From Fusobacterium gastrosuis (lineage in GTDB: Bacteria; Fusobacteriota; Fusobacteriia; Fusobacteriales; Fusobacteriaceae): 64,000 bases of DNA. Where the stretch lies: NCBI RefSeq assembly GCF_900095285.1, contig NZ_LT607734.1:434001-498000 (forward strand), in the 5' to 3' direction. Position numbers and translations under genes: made by a program. Numbering within the stretch: position 1 is the first letter of the stretch; each line of letters begins with the position of its first letter. Positions 17,704 through 26,259 of the stretch are shown one piece after another. Below the pieces are notes generated by a model that saw only the letters and a program-made list of their open reading frames with translations, ran no database searches and was not told the origin of the DNA.

Positions 17704-19665
17704 CTAAAAAAATTCTTTTATTATTTGCCAAATACCTTTCTTTTCTTTATCTTCATCCAGAATCTCATCTAAGTCATCTTCTTCTATTTCATCTTCATCA
17801 GATTCTTTTTCAGCAATGCTTTCATCTATATCTTGAGTAGAAATTCTTTCAACATATTTTCTATATTCTTTTTCCATATCTTCTAAAAATATTCCAGTTA
17901 CCACGGCATCACTATAAAATGCATCTCTTAGCCCTTTAATTTCTATTGGAAGCTCTTTCCTTACTAGATACCCTGATCTCACAATTTGTTCTGATATTCC
18001 ATCAATAGCCACTGTTCCACCAGTTAACACTATTCCCTTAGCTAAGTATCCATTAAATCCAGATCCTTCAATAGTTGCAGTTATAAAATCAATTATATCT
18101 CCTGTTCTTGCTTGAATTATATCCTTTATATCTCTCAAAGAAACTTTTTTAGCTCCGTATCTGATTGTATTATCATTTTCTATTTCTTTTCGTTTAAATT
18201 TATCAAGAATTTCCACTGCATCTGTTTTAGTTAAATTTAGCATGTGAGTCATATCAGATATGTAATGCATTTCCCCTATTGGAAGACTTTTAGCATGTAG
18301 AACCTTATAATTTTTTAGTAAAATTATATCTGTTGATGCATACCCTATATCAACATGAGCCACTCCCATTTTTCTTGATTCTTCATCTAGAGTTCCTTTT
18401 GCTGACACATATGAACTCAAATATATTTCATCTACTTCTAAACCAAGTCTATTTATTAATTCAATATATTTTTCTACATAATCATCTTCAATATACACCA
18501 TATGCACATCTGCTTGTAAATCTTTTGCTGGCATTCCAACTGGTTGTTTTACTATTCCAGCATTATTTACTCTGATATTATATATTTCTCTGTAAAGAAT
18601 TCTATAATAACTATTTTCTCTTGTTCCAAAAACTTTCTTTTTAGCTTGCTCAAAAAGTTCTTCGACATCTTTTTCCTCAATTTCTTTTTCAGGAAAAGAT
18701 ATTTTAACATTTCTTGTAGCAGATACTACACCTGATCCACCTATACTTATAGAAACTTTATCCACTTGTTGCTGTATTTTTTCAGAAAGCTTATCTACCG
18801 CTTCTTTTAGACTTTCTAATAAGGCTTCAGGATCTTCAATGTTTGATTTTTTTATACCCCTACTTCTAACTTTCACATAGTCAAGTATTGATATCTTATC
18901 ACATTTGGAATTCATTTCTCCTGCAAGTAATTTTATACTATGGTTCCCTATATCCAAAGCAAATTTAATTATTTCATTGCCTTTCATATTATTCATCCCC
19001 ATATACTTTATTATATAGTCATCAAATCTTAAGTCTATATATTCTATTTTTTTATTTTTTTTCATTTCAGAGTAAAGAACTTCCAAAATTTTATATTTAT
19101 TTGGATCTACATCAAGATTTGTCTTTATCTTGGTTCCATCTCTTAAGACTATAATATATTCTTCATTTAATTTTTTATAAGACTGTGATATATGATGAAA
19201 TAGTGGTCTTTCTATTATTTTATTCAAAAGAGATACAACTTCTGTAACTTCTTCTCTTGTATTTGCTACAATTAAAGGCACAGATTCTTTCTTTTTTTCA
19301 TTTATATATCCAAATAAATCTCCGTTTTCATCGACTAAGTATACTTCTTTTTTGATAATTGCATAATATAAAAAATTCTTCTCTTGAACATTTATATTTA
19401 TTTCTCCCAAACCTATTTCTTCAACCGTTGCCTCTTTAATTCTTATATCATTTTCTAAAATGTTTTTTAATCCTTCATAATCAATATCAAAGTTATTCTT
19501 ATTATATAAGTTATTAGCCAAACTTGTCAATTCTGTCTGTAACATTTTTGAGTTCTCTGTAATATTTATTTTAGTTAAGTTAAAGTACCCTAGTTTTAAA
19601 AAAGTTTCTGGTATCCTCATTACAAAGAAAGAAAATAAGGCTAAAATTACTAATCTTACTAACAT
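17704..19665 (-). CDS. FtsQ and FtsA in one continuous reading frame
   Basis: This uninterrupted 653-codon frame contains two division proteins. Residues 1-225 match FtsQ/DivIB: a membrane segment (about 3-17), a POTRA-like region (about 30-100) and the FtsQ domain ending in 'IEYIDLRFDDYIIKY'. From about residue 227 the sequence is a full FtsA, the actin-like membrane anchor of FtsZ. It has 'FALDIGNHSIKLLAGE', the 1C-type insert, 'GVAHVDIGYASTDIILL', 'GIVLTGGTVAIDG', an acidic linker and a C-terminal amphipathic helix 'GIWQIIKEFF'. FtsQ's C-terminus should be periplasmic and FtsA cytoplasmic, so a literal fusion would be misplaced. Separate FtsA translation from an internal ATG (18987) is more likely. 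ATG start with AGGAGAGGG; ftsZ follows. Confidence 0.85.
   Translation of the reverse strand: MLVRLVILALFSFFVMRIPETFLKLGYFNLTKINITENSKMLQTELTSLANNLYNKNNFDIDYEGLKNILENDIRIKEATVEEIGLGEININVQEKNFLYYAIIKKEVYLVDENGDLFGYINEKKKESVPLIVANTREEVTEVVSLLNKIIERPLFHHISQSYKKLNEEYIIVLRDGTKIKTNLDVDPNKYKILEVLYSEMKKNKKIEYIDLRFDDYIIKYMGMNNMKGNEIIKFALDIGNHSIKLLAGEMNSKCDKISILDYVKVRSRGIKKSNIEDPEALLESLKEAVDKLSEKIQQQVDKVSISIGGSGVVSATRNVKISFPEKEIEEKDVEELFEQAKKKVFGTRENSYYRILYREIYNIRVNNAGIVKQPVGMPAKDLQADVHMVYIEDDYVEKYIELINRLGLEVDEIYLSSYVSAKGTLDEESRKMGVAHVDIGYASTDIILLKNYKVLHAKSLPIGEMHYISDMTHMLNLTKTDAVEILDKFKRKEIENDNTIRYGAKKVSLRDIKDIIQARTGDIIDFITATIEGSGFNGYLAKGIVLTGGTVAIDGISEQIVRSGYLVRKELPIEIKGLRDAFYSDAVVTGIFLEDMEKEYRKYVERISTQDIDESIAEKESDEDEIEEDDLDEILDEDKEKKGIWQIIKEFF
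18985..19002 (-). promoter_or_regulatory. ftsA: Candidate internal start site for FtsA
   Basis: At the FtsQ-FtsA junction three in-frame ATGs occur at 19002, 18996 and 18987. A GGGG (18997-19000) lies nine bases before the last, which begins MKGNEIIKFALDIG as expected for FtsA (427 residues). The site is weaker than the AGGAGG sites of the neighbours, so internal initiation is plausible but unproved. Confidence 0.45.
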
Positions 19666-19679
19666 TCCCTCTCCTTTTA

Positions 19680-20543
19680 CTACTTAGAAAATGTTTCTAC
19701 TACTATTCTTACTACATCATCAAAAGTATATCCTTGCAAAGTTGCTAAATCTGGGATTAAACTTGTTTCGGTCATTCCAGGAGATGAATTAACTTCTAAA
19801 AAATAAATCTCATCATCCTTCATTATAAAATCACTTCTTGATATTCCTTTCATACCTAACTCTATGTGAATATCTTCAGCATATTTCATTGCTTTTTTAT
19901 ATAGTTTATTATCTATTCTAGCTGGATATTCGTGAATAGAACCACCGATTTTATATTTTGAGTCGTAGTCATAAATATCTGCTGCCTTAGGTATTATTCT
20001 TAATACTCCTAAAGCCCTATCATTCATAACACCAACTGTTAATTCTTCACCTTTTATATACTCTTCTATTATCGGATTTCTCACTACATTTACAGCTTTC
20101 TTTACTTCCTCAATATTATTACAAACATGTAATCCCACACTCGAACCTTCATCAACCGGTTTTACTATCACTGGAAAAGTATTTATACTTTCAATTTTAT
20201 CAAATGTTTTTGGTACTTTTATACCTATACTTTCTGCTATCATTTTAGTTCTTTTTTTATCCATAGATATAGCACTTGCTAGAACACCTGAACCTGTATA
20301 TTTTTTCCCCAATATATCTAAAATTGCCTGTAATTTACCATTCTCTCCATTTCCACCATGTAGAACTAAGTAAGCTAAATCGTATTCATTCTCTAAAAAT
20401 GGTAAAATCTGATTATTTTCTTTTAACTCTATACCATAGGCGTCATATCCCTGTTTTTGTAAACTCTTCAACACTGCATTCCCGCTTCTCAACGAAACTT
20501 CTTTTTCTGATGATTCACCACCCATAAATACTGCTATTTTCAT
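19680..20543 (-). CDS. ddl: D-alanine--D-alanine ligase
   Basis: ATP-grasp enzyme that makes D-Ala-D-Ala for MurF. The 287-residue protein has the N-terminal 'FMGGESSEKEVSLRSGNAV', the 'VLHGGNGENGKLQAILDILG' region, 'VKPVDEGSSVGLHV' for ATP binding and the C-terminal metal-site 'FLEVNSSPGMTETSLIP'. It is at the short end of the family (about 290-370). It lies in the cluster between murB and the ftsQ-ftsA frame; a GGCGGAGG site precedes the ATG. Confidence 0.95.
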   Translation of the reverse strand: MKIAVFMGGESSEKEVSLRSGNAVLKSLQKQGYDAYGIELKENNQILPFLENEYDLAYLVLHGGNGENGKLQAILDILGKKYTGSGVLASAISMDKKRTKMIAESIGIKVPKTFDKIESINTFPVIVKPVDEGSSVGLHVCNNIEEVKKAVNVVRNPIIEEYIKGEELTVGVMNDRALGVLRIIPKAADIYDYDSKYKIGGSIHEYPARIDNKLYKKAMKYAEDIHIELGMKGISRSDFIMKDDEIYFLEVNSSPGMTETSLIPDLATLQGYTFDDVVRIVVETFSK

Positions 20544-20558
20544 ATTTCCTCCGCCTAT

Positions 20559-20609
20559 CTATTCTACTATTATTATTTCTTCTTCTAATTTTATATTAAA
20601 TTTATTCAT
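20559..20609 (-). CDS. Possible 16-codon coupling ORF between murB and ddl
   Basis: The murB stop overlaps an ATG (ATGA) that opens MNKFNIKLEEEIIIVE and stops just before the ddl ribosome binding site. Ribosomes leaving murB could re-initiate here and be carried toward ddl. It may also be a decayed gene end or chance. No homologue is recognised. Confidence 0.2.
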   Translation of the reverse strand: MNKFNIKLEEEIIIVE

Positions 20610-21397
20610 AACTTCTTTTTCACAAGAGTCAAAATTTTTGTAATATCTTCAAAGCTTGCATTATTTATATTAAGTACAAAATTTGGATGTTTTTCCGCTA
20701 TTTGTGCTCCACCTATTATTGTTCCTTTCAATCCACACTCTGAAATAAGTCTAGCTGCAAAATCTCCACTAGGATTTTTAAAAGTGCTTCCTAAACTTGG
20801 TTTATCCAAAGGATGTTTACTTTCTCTAAGTTCTTTTATCTCTTTTACTCTATCTTTATCAAATCCACTTCCAAACTCAAACACAGCAGATAGAATTATC
20901 CATTTTTTATCTTGTATTTCAGTTTTTCTGTAAGAAACTGTTATATCTTTTCTTTCTATTTCTCTAATATTACCATTTTCATCTAAAATTTCTACTGATT
21001 TTATTTTGTCAAAAATTTCAGTTCCAAAGGCTCCACCATTCATATATATAAGTCCACCTATTGTCCCTGGTATCCCAAACAAACTTTCTATACCTGTATA
21101 ATTTTTCTTTTCCATAAAATCAATAAGTTCTTTTAAATTAGCACCTGCTTCAACTCTGACCAAACCTTCAGCTAAATCAAAAATTTTATTTAATTTTTTT
21201 GTACACACAAAAACTCTATCCATAAATTCATCGGTAAACAATACATTAGTCCCATTTCCTAATAAAAATATGTTTTTATTCTCTTTAAAAACATCGACAA
21301 TCTCTTCTCGATTTTCTAAAATTATAAGTTTTTTTGCTTTTCCGCCAACTCTCATATTAGAATAATTTTTCATTTCTTGGTTTAAAAAAGTTTTCAT
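20606..21397 (-). CDS. murB: UDP-N-acetylenolpyruvoylglucosamine reductase MurB
   Basis: FAD enzyme that reduces UDP-GlcNAc-enolpyruvate to UDP-MurNAc using NADPH. The 263-residue chain has the FAD domain with 'FLLGNGTNVLF' and 'GIPGTIGGLIYMNGGAFG', and the C-terminal 'SLGSTFKNPSGDFAARLISE' with the catalytic Ser. The compact size and this serine motif match the short Gram-positive-like MurB type rather than the longer enterobacterial type. One base separates it from murC. Confidence 0.95.
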   Translation of the reverse strand: MKTFLNQEMKNYSNMRVGGKAKKLIILENREEIVDVFKENKNIFLLGNGTNVLFTDEFMDRVFVCTKKLNKIFDLAEGLVRVEAGANLKELIDFMEKKNYTGIESLFGIPGTIGGLIYMNGGAFGTEIFDKIKSVEILDENGNIREIERKDITVSYRKTEIQDKKWIILSAVFEFGSGFDKDRVKEIKELRESKHPLDKPSLGSTFKNPSGDFAARLISECGLKGTIIGGAQIAEKHPNFVLNINNASFEDITKILTLVKKKL

Positions 21398-21398
21398 T

Positions 21399-22784
21399 CT
21401 ATATTCCTTTCATTTCTTTAAGTTCATCACTTATTTCATGTGCAAGAGTCGAAATATCTCCAGCTCCCATAAAAATATATGTTGAATCTTTTTTCACTCT
21501 TGATACATATTTTTTAATATCTTTCCAATCAGACATAACTTCTATATTGTCATGTTCTATATGCTCTTTTAGAAATTCACTTGATACATTAAATTCATTT
21601 TTTTCTCCTGCTGCATAGATTGGAAGTAATATTACTTTATCAACCTTTGAGAAAACATTTCTAAACTCATTTATTAGAAAATGTACTCTACTATATCTAT
21701 GTGGTTGAAATATTGCAACCAATCTTGAGGAATCAATAGATTTTATAGCTGCAAGTGTCGCTTTTATTTCAGTCGGATGGTGTGCATAATCATCTATAAT
21801 TCTTACTCTTTTCGTTTTATTTCCAAAACCATTTTCTAAAATATCATCGTATAATACATCGTATCTTCTTTTTGAACCTTTAAATTTTTCTAAACTTTCT
21901 TTTAAAATTTCTTGATTTACTCCAAACTTAAGAGATAAATATATTACAGGTAAAACATTTTGAATGTTATGTTCACCAGGTATATTCAATATGAATTCTC
22001 CCTTACTACTTCCATCTATAAGCACTTCAAAAACTGTACTTTTACCTTCAATTCTTATATTTTTTGCATATATTCTTGCTTTTTCATTTTTTATTGAGTA
22101 GGTAATAACCTTATTATCATCAGGTAAATCAGCTATTACCGCACGCACATTAGGGCAATCTATGCACATTATTGCTTCTTCTTGAGTATGACTGATAAAT
22201 TGTATAAAAGATTTTTTTATGTTATCTAAATTTTTATGTACATCTAAATGATCTTCTTCTATGTTTGTTATAACAGAATACTTAGGTTTCATATATAAAA
22301 ATGAATTATCACTTTCATCAGCTTCAGCTATAAAATATTCTCCTTTTCCAGGTTTTGCATTAGATTTTATTTCAGGTAAAATTCCTCCCACAACTATTGT
22401 AGGATCCTTACTTAACATTGAAGCTGATAACATTGAAGTAGTTGTAGTTTTCCCATGAGTCCCAGCTATTGCTATTCCAGTTTCTCTATTAAGTAACATA
22501 GCAAGTAACTCTCCTCTTTTTAAAATCTTTATATCATTCTCCTTTGAATAAGAATATTCTGGATTTTTTTCTCCAATAGCAGTTGATGCTACAACAAAAT
22601 CTACATCTTTAACATTTTCTGCATCATGTTCATCAAAAACCTCTATTCCCATAGCTAACAAATCTTCTGTTACATAGTTTCTACAAATATCTGCCCCTTT
22701 TACTTCATAGCCTTTACATTTCATTATTTTTGCAAGACCACTCATACCAATACCATTTATACCTATAAAATAAATTTTTTCCAT
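21399..22784 (-). CDS. murC: UDP-N-acetylmuramate--L-alanine ligase MurC
   Basis: First amino-acid ligase of the stem peptide, cytosolic and ATP-dependent. The 461-residue chain shows the N-terminal Rossmann 'IGINGIGMSGLAKIM', the ATP loop 'AGTHGKTTTT' (107-116), 'AEADESDNSFL', 'NIEEDHLDVH' and the C-terminal 'IDDYAHHPTEIKATL' and 'FQPHRYSR'. All are normal for MurC. It lies between murG and murB, a common dcw order. Confidence 0.97.
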   Translation of the reverse strand: MEKIYFIGINGIGMSGLAKIMKCKGYEVKGADICRNYVTEDLLAMGIEVFDEHDAENVKDVDFVVASTAIGEKNPEYSYSKENDIKILKRGELLAMLLNRETGIAIAGTHGKTTTTSMLSASMLSKDPTIVVGGILPEIKSNAKPGKGEYFIAEADESDNSFLYMKPKYSVITNIEEDHLDVHKNLDNIKKSFIQFISHTQEEAIMCIDCPNVRAVIADLPDDNKVITYSIKNEKARIYAKNIRIEGKSTVFEVLIDGSSKGEFILNIPGEHNIQNVLPVIYLSLKFGVNQEILKESLEKFKGSKRRYDVLYDDILENGFGNKTKRVRIIDDYAHHPTEIKATLAAIKSIDSSRLVAIFQPHRYSRVHFLINEFRNVFSKVDKVILLPIYAAGEKNEFNVSSEFLKEHIEHDNIEVMSDWKDIKKYVSRVKKDSTYIFMGAGDISTLAHEISDELKEMKGI

Positions 22785-22790
22785 TCTATT

Positions 22791-23858
22791 TTAATTCCTC
22801 CAAATATCTAAGTTTGCTATAAGAGTTTCTGCTGAATTTGATTTTTTTAAAGATTTTATTCTAACTCTCATTTTTTTTAGTCTTTCGTCATTTCTGATAA
22901 GACTAAAAATTTCTTCAATAGCCTCATCTATTTGTTCTTTCGAGTAAACGTAAGCTGATTTATTTTCCAAAAGTATTTTTGCATTCTCATATTGTCCAAC
23001 TTTTAGTGAACTATAAGGAATTATTATAGATGGTCTTTCTAACTCTATTACCTCTGAAATTGTCAAAGCTCCTGCTCTACAAACTACTAAATCTGCCGCT
23101 GCCATTATTTCTGGCATATTATTAAAATATGGTTTTATTTCATCTTTTTCTTTTCTTTCTTTTATTTGAGATGAAATTTCTTCATAGTTTCCTTTCCCTG
23201 TTGCCCAATAAATAATTATTTTTTCATGGTTTAAAAATTTATCCCAGTTTTTTAAAATAGCATTATTTATCTCTTGAGCACCTAAACTTCCACCCGTAAT
23301 TAAAAGTAATCTTTCATCTTCTGCTATACCTAATTTTTCTCTTTCTTCCTTATATTTAAGCCCCTCTATTTCTACTCTTAAAGGATTCCCTATCACTTTA
23401 AATTTATCTTGATACTTTATAGGTATATCATCATAAGTCTTTTCAAATGCTAAAAATGTAAGGTTTACAAACTTATAAAAAATTTTATTTGCAAATCCTA
23501 TATTTGCATTCTGTTCTTGTAAATAGACCTTTCTTTTTTGTAAAAGTCCAGCTAAAATAACAGGAACAGATATATAATTTCCAAAACCTATAATTGCATC
23601 CGGATTTTCTTTTTTTACTACTTTGTATGCTACTCTTATAACTTTCAAAAAACTTAATACATTTTTTATCCCTTTTGGAACTCTTATATCAAGTCCTATA
23701 AATCTATATCCACTTTTTGGGACAATATCTTTTTCCATCCTAGTCTTTGTCCCTACAAATAAAACCTCTATTCCTTTTTCTCTTAAGTTGTCCGCCACTG
23801 CAAGAGCTGGATAAATATGTCCTCCAGTTCCACCAGTTGTCAACAAAACTTTCTTCAT
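22791..23858 (-). CDS. murG: Lipid II synthase MurG (UDP-GlcNAc transferase)
   Basis: GT28 glycosyltransferase at the inner face of the membrane that adds GlcNAc to lipid I. A GTG at 23870 would add four residues, but the TAGGTG site fits ATG 23858, giving 355 residues starting MKKVLLTTGGTGGHIYPAL with the Gly-rich lipid-contact loop at 9-15. The C-terminal half has 'LLLITGGSLGAQEINNAI', 'ADLVVCRAGALTISEVIELE' and 'YSSLKVGQYENA' for UDP-GlcNAc binding. It follows murD directly; ftsW, often between murD and murG, is missing. Confidence 0.96.
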   Translation of the reverse strand: MKKVLLTTGGTGGHIYPALAVADNLREKGIEVLFVGTKTRMEKDIVPKSGYRFIGLDIRVPKGIKNVLSFLKVIRVAYKVVKKENPDAIIGFGNYISVPVILAGLLQKRKVYLQEQNANIGFANKIFYKFVNLTFLAFEKTYDDIPIKYQDKFKVIGNPLRVEIEGLKYKEEREKLGIAEDERLLLITGGSLGAQEINNAILKNWDKFLNHEKIIIYWATGKGNYEEISSQIKERKEKDEIKPYFNNMPEIMAAADLVVCRAGALTISEVIELERPSIIIPYSSLKVGQYENAKILLENKSAYVYSKEQIDEAIEEIFSLIRNDERLKKMRVRIKSLKKSNSAETLIANLDIWRN

Positions 23859-23870
23859 TATAGTTTGCAC

Positions 23871-25172
23871 CTACCCAAATATTTTTAAAACTAATTCTTT
23901 GAACACTTTTCCCCTATGTTCAAAAGAGTTAAATTGATCATAGCTTGAAGTTGCCGGTGATAACAACACCACATCTTCAATATTTTTATCTAACTTTTCT
24001 TTCAAGAATAGTAAAGTTTTTTCTAAATTATCAAGCATAAATATCTTTTTTTCATCATATCCTATTTCTAAAAGTAAAGTTTTTATTTTTTCAGCAATTA
24101 CACCTATTAAATAAGTTTCTTTTATATTATTTTCTTTTATAAGCTGAGCTAAAGGTTTTAAATCTACTCCTTTATCATACCCTCCACAAATCAGTATACA
24201 GTTTTTATTTGTTTCCAAAGCAAATCTTGTTGAATCCACATTTGTTGCCTTAGAATCATTTATAAATTTGATTTTTCCATAATTAAAAAATTCTTCAGTT
24301 CGATGCTCTAAAGGTGTTGCTACACTTAAAAAATCTTTTATTTTAGTATTATCTATACCAATTATTTTTGCTGTTGCTATCATAAACAAAACATTTTCCA
24401 AATTATGAATTCCTTTAAGACTTAAATTTTCCCTATCTGTTATATATTCATCTTTGAAAAAGATTTTTCCATCTTTTACATACACATCAGCTAAATTAAA
24501 TTTAGATATTGTTACTTTATTAGTTTTTATCCACGATTTTCTTTTTTCTATTTCAACATCATCAATATTTTCTATAAAATAACAATTTCCGTCTTGCTCT
24601 TTTTGGATATTAAATTTTGTATCATAGTATTCATCAAAGCTCTTGTATCTCTCTATATGATCTGGTCCCATATTTATTATCATAGAGATATATGGTTTAA
24701 AATTTTCTATATTTTCTAATTGAAATGAGCTAAGCTCTAAAGCAATATAATCTAAAGTTGGATTATTTAATATCGTTTCTGCTAGAGAAACCCCTATATT
24801 CCCGGCAAATGTTGCCTTATAACCAGCAAAATTTAACATATCTGAGATTTTTGCTGTTGTCGTACTCTTTCCATTGGTTCCAGTTATTGCAATAATTTTA
24901 ACTGGTAAATTTTTATCAACTATATAATTATATGCCAATTCTATCTCGTCTATTATCTTTATACCTTTGGCTTTTGCTTCATTTACTAATTTTGTATAAG
25001 GTATTCCTGGACTCTTTATAAAAAGTTTTGTATCATCTAGATGTTTTAAAGCCTCACTTGATGAAATAGCAGTTTTATCATCAACTAAAATGACTTCCTC
25101 CCCCAAATGCTCCAATAATTTTTTAGCTCCCTTTCCACTAACCCCATTTCCATAAACCATAACTTTCTTCAT
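23871..25172 (-). CDS. murD: UDP-N-acetylmuramoylalanine--D-glutamate ligase MurD
   Basis: Adds D-Glu to UDP-MurNAc-L-Ala. The frame opens upstream, but the ATG at 25172, overlapping the mraY stop (ATGA) and preceded by AGAGG, gives 433 residues starting MKKVMVYGNGVSGKGAKK as expected. Motifs: ATP loop 'GTNGKSTTT' (about 98-106), 'ELSSFQLE', 'NMGPDHIERY', 'INDSKATNVDSTRFAL' and C-terminal 'LLSPATSSYDQF'. Translation is coupled to mraY. Confidence 0.96.
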   Translation of the reverse strand: MKKVMVYGNGVSGKGAKKLLEHLGEEVILVDDKTAISSSEALKHLDDTKLFIKSPGIPYTKLVNEAKAKGIKIIDEIELAYNYIVDKNLPVKIIAITGTNGKSTTTAKISDMLNFAGYKATFAGNIGVSLAETILNNPTLDYIALELSSFQLENIENFKPYISMIINMGPDHIERYKSFDEYYDTKFNIQKEQDGNCYFIENIDDVEIEKRKSWIKTNKVTISKFNLADVYVKDGKIFFKDEYITDRENLSLKGIHNLENVLFMIATAKIIGIDNTKIKDFLSVATPLEHRTEEFFNYGKIKFINDSKATNVDSTRFALETNKNCILICGGYDKGVDLKPLAQLIKENNIKETYLIGVIAEKIKTLLLEIGYDEKKIFMLDNLEKTLLFLKEKLDKNIEDVVLLSPATSSYDQFNSFEHRGKVFKELVLKIFG

Positions 25173-26257
25173 AATAAACCTCTCATTCTTACTAGTCCTA
25201 AAGCTATTATTCCACATATAAGTGCAGTTATCCAAAAACGCATTGTAACTTTTGTTTCAGGTAATCCAGCAAGTTCAAAATGGTGATGTATTGGTGCCAT
25301 TTTAAAAATTCTTTTACCTCTCAACTTAAATGAACCTACCTGTAATATAACAGAAATAGCTTCCATAACAAAAACAAAACCTATTATTGGAAGTAATAAC
25401 TCTTGTTTTAAAAGTAATGCTATTACTCCTAAAATTCCACCTAAAGTTAAAGAACCCGTATCTCCCATAAATATCTGAGCTGGATAGCAATTATACCATA
25501 AAAATCCTAACCCCGCTCCTGTAACTGCTGATAAAAATACACTTAACTCTCCTGAACCAACAGTATAAAATAATTTCAAGTGAGAACTTAGTTCTATATG
25601 TCCCGTAAAATAAGAAATTACTCCTAAAATTGTAGAGCATATAATCATAGGCATTATAGCTAATCCATCTAATCCATCTGTTATATTTACTGCATTAGAT
25701 GTTCCCATAAGAACAATCTGGATAAATACAAACATTCCGATAGCTCCAAGAAAAATGAAAGTTCTTCCACTTAAAGGGTTTATGATAGACATATCTATTC
25801 TTGCACTCCCTGTCAATCCTACAAAATACATATATGCCCATACCAAAGTTGCGATTATTCCTTGATATAATAACTTTTTCTTTCCTGATAATCCTTTTTT
25901 ACTCACTGTAAATTTTTTATAATCATCTATAAAACCTATTCCAGAAAACATAATAGTTGTCAGCATAAGTAAAATAATTAATTTATTTTTTAAATCATTC
26001 ACAAGTAAGGAAGTAATTAAAACAGCCATGACTATCAAAACTCCTCCCATAGTAGGTGTCCCTTTTTTAGAAAAATGTGAACTCGGTCCTTCTTCTCTTA
26101 TTGATTCACCAAATTTTTTTATTTTTAAATAATTTATAAACGGTTTCCCAGCAATTAAAACCATTGAAAATGATAAAACAAAGCTTATAAAAGCTCTCAA
26201 ATATATGGACTTCAAAAATACTAATTCATTAAAACTTTCACCTAAAAAATACAACAT
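25169..26257 (-). CDS. mraY: Phospho-MurNAc-pentapeptide transferase MraY
   Basis: Integral membrane enzyme that transfers phospho-MurNAc-pentapeptide to undecaprenyl phosphate, forming lipid I. The 362-residue protein has ten hydrophobic segments, 'KKGTPTMGGVL', the acidic 'FIDDYKKF' site, 'NAVNITDGLDGLA', 'FMGDTGSLTLGG' and the cytosolic 'MAPIHHHFELAG' loop. It starts two bases after the gmhB-murF stop and overlaps murD by four bases. Confidence 0.96.
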   Translation of the reverse strand: MLYFLGESFNELVFLKSIYLRAFISFVLSFSMVLIAGKPFINYLKIKKFGESIREEGPSSHFSKKGTPTMGGVLIVMAVLITSLLVNDLKNKLIILLMLTTIMFSGIGFIDDYKKFTVSKKGLSGKKKLLYQGIIATLVWAYMYFVGLTGSARIDMSIINPLSGRTFIFLGAIGMFVFIQIVLMGTSNAVNITDGLDGLAIMPMIICSTILGVISYFTGHIELSSHLKLFYTVGSGELSVFLSAVTGAGLGFLWYNCYPAQIFMGDTGSLTLGGILGVIALLLKQELLLPIIGFVFVMEAISVILQVGSFKLRGKRIFKMAPIHHHFELAGLPETKVTMRFWITALICGIIALGLVRMRGLL

Positions 26258-26259
26258 TT

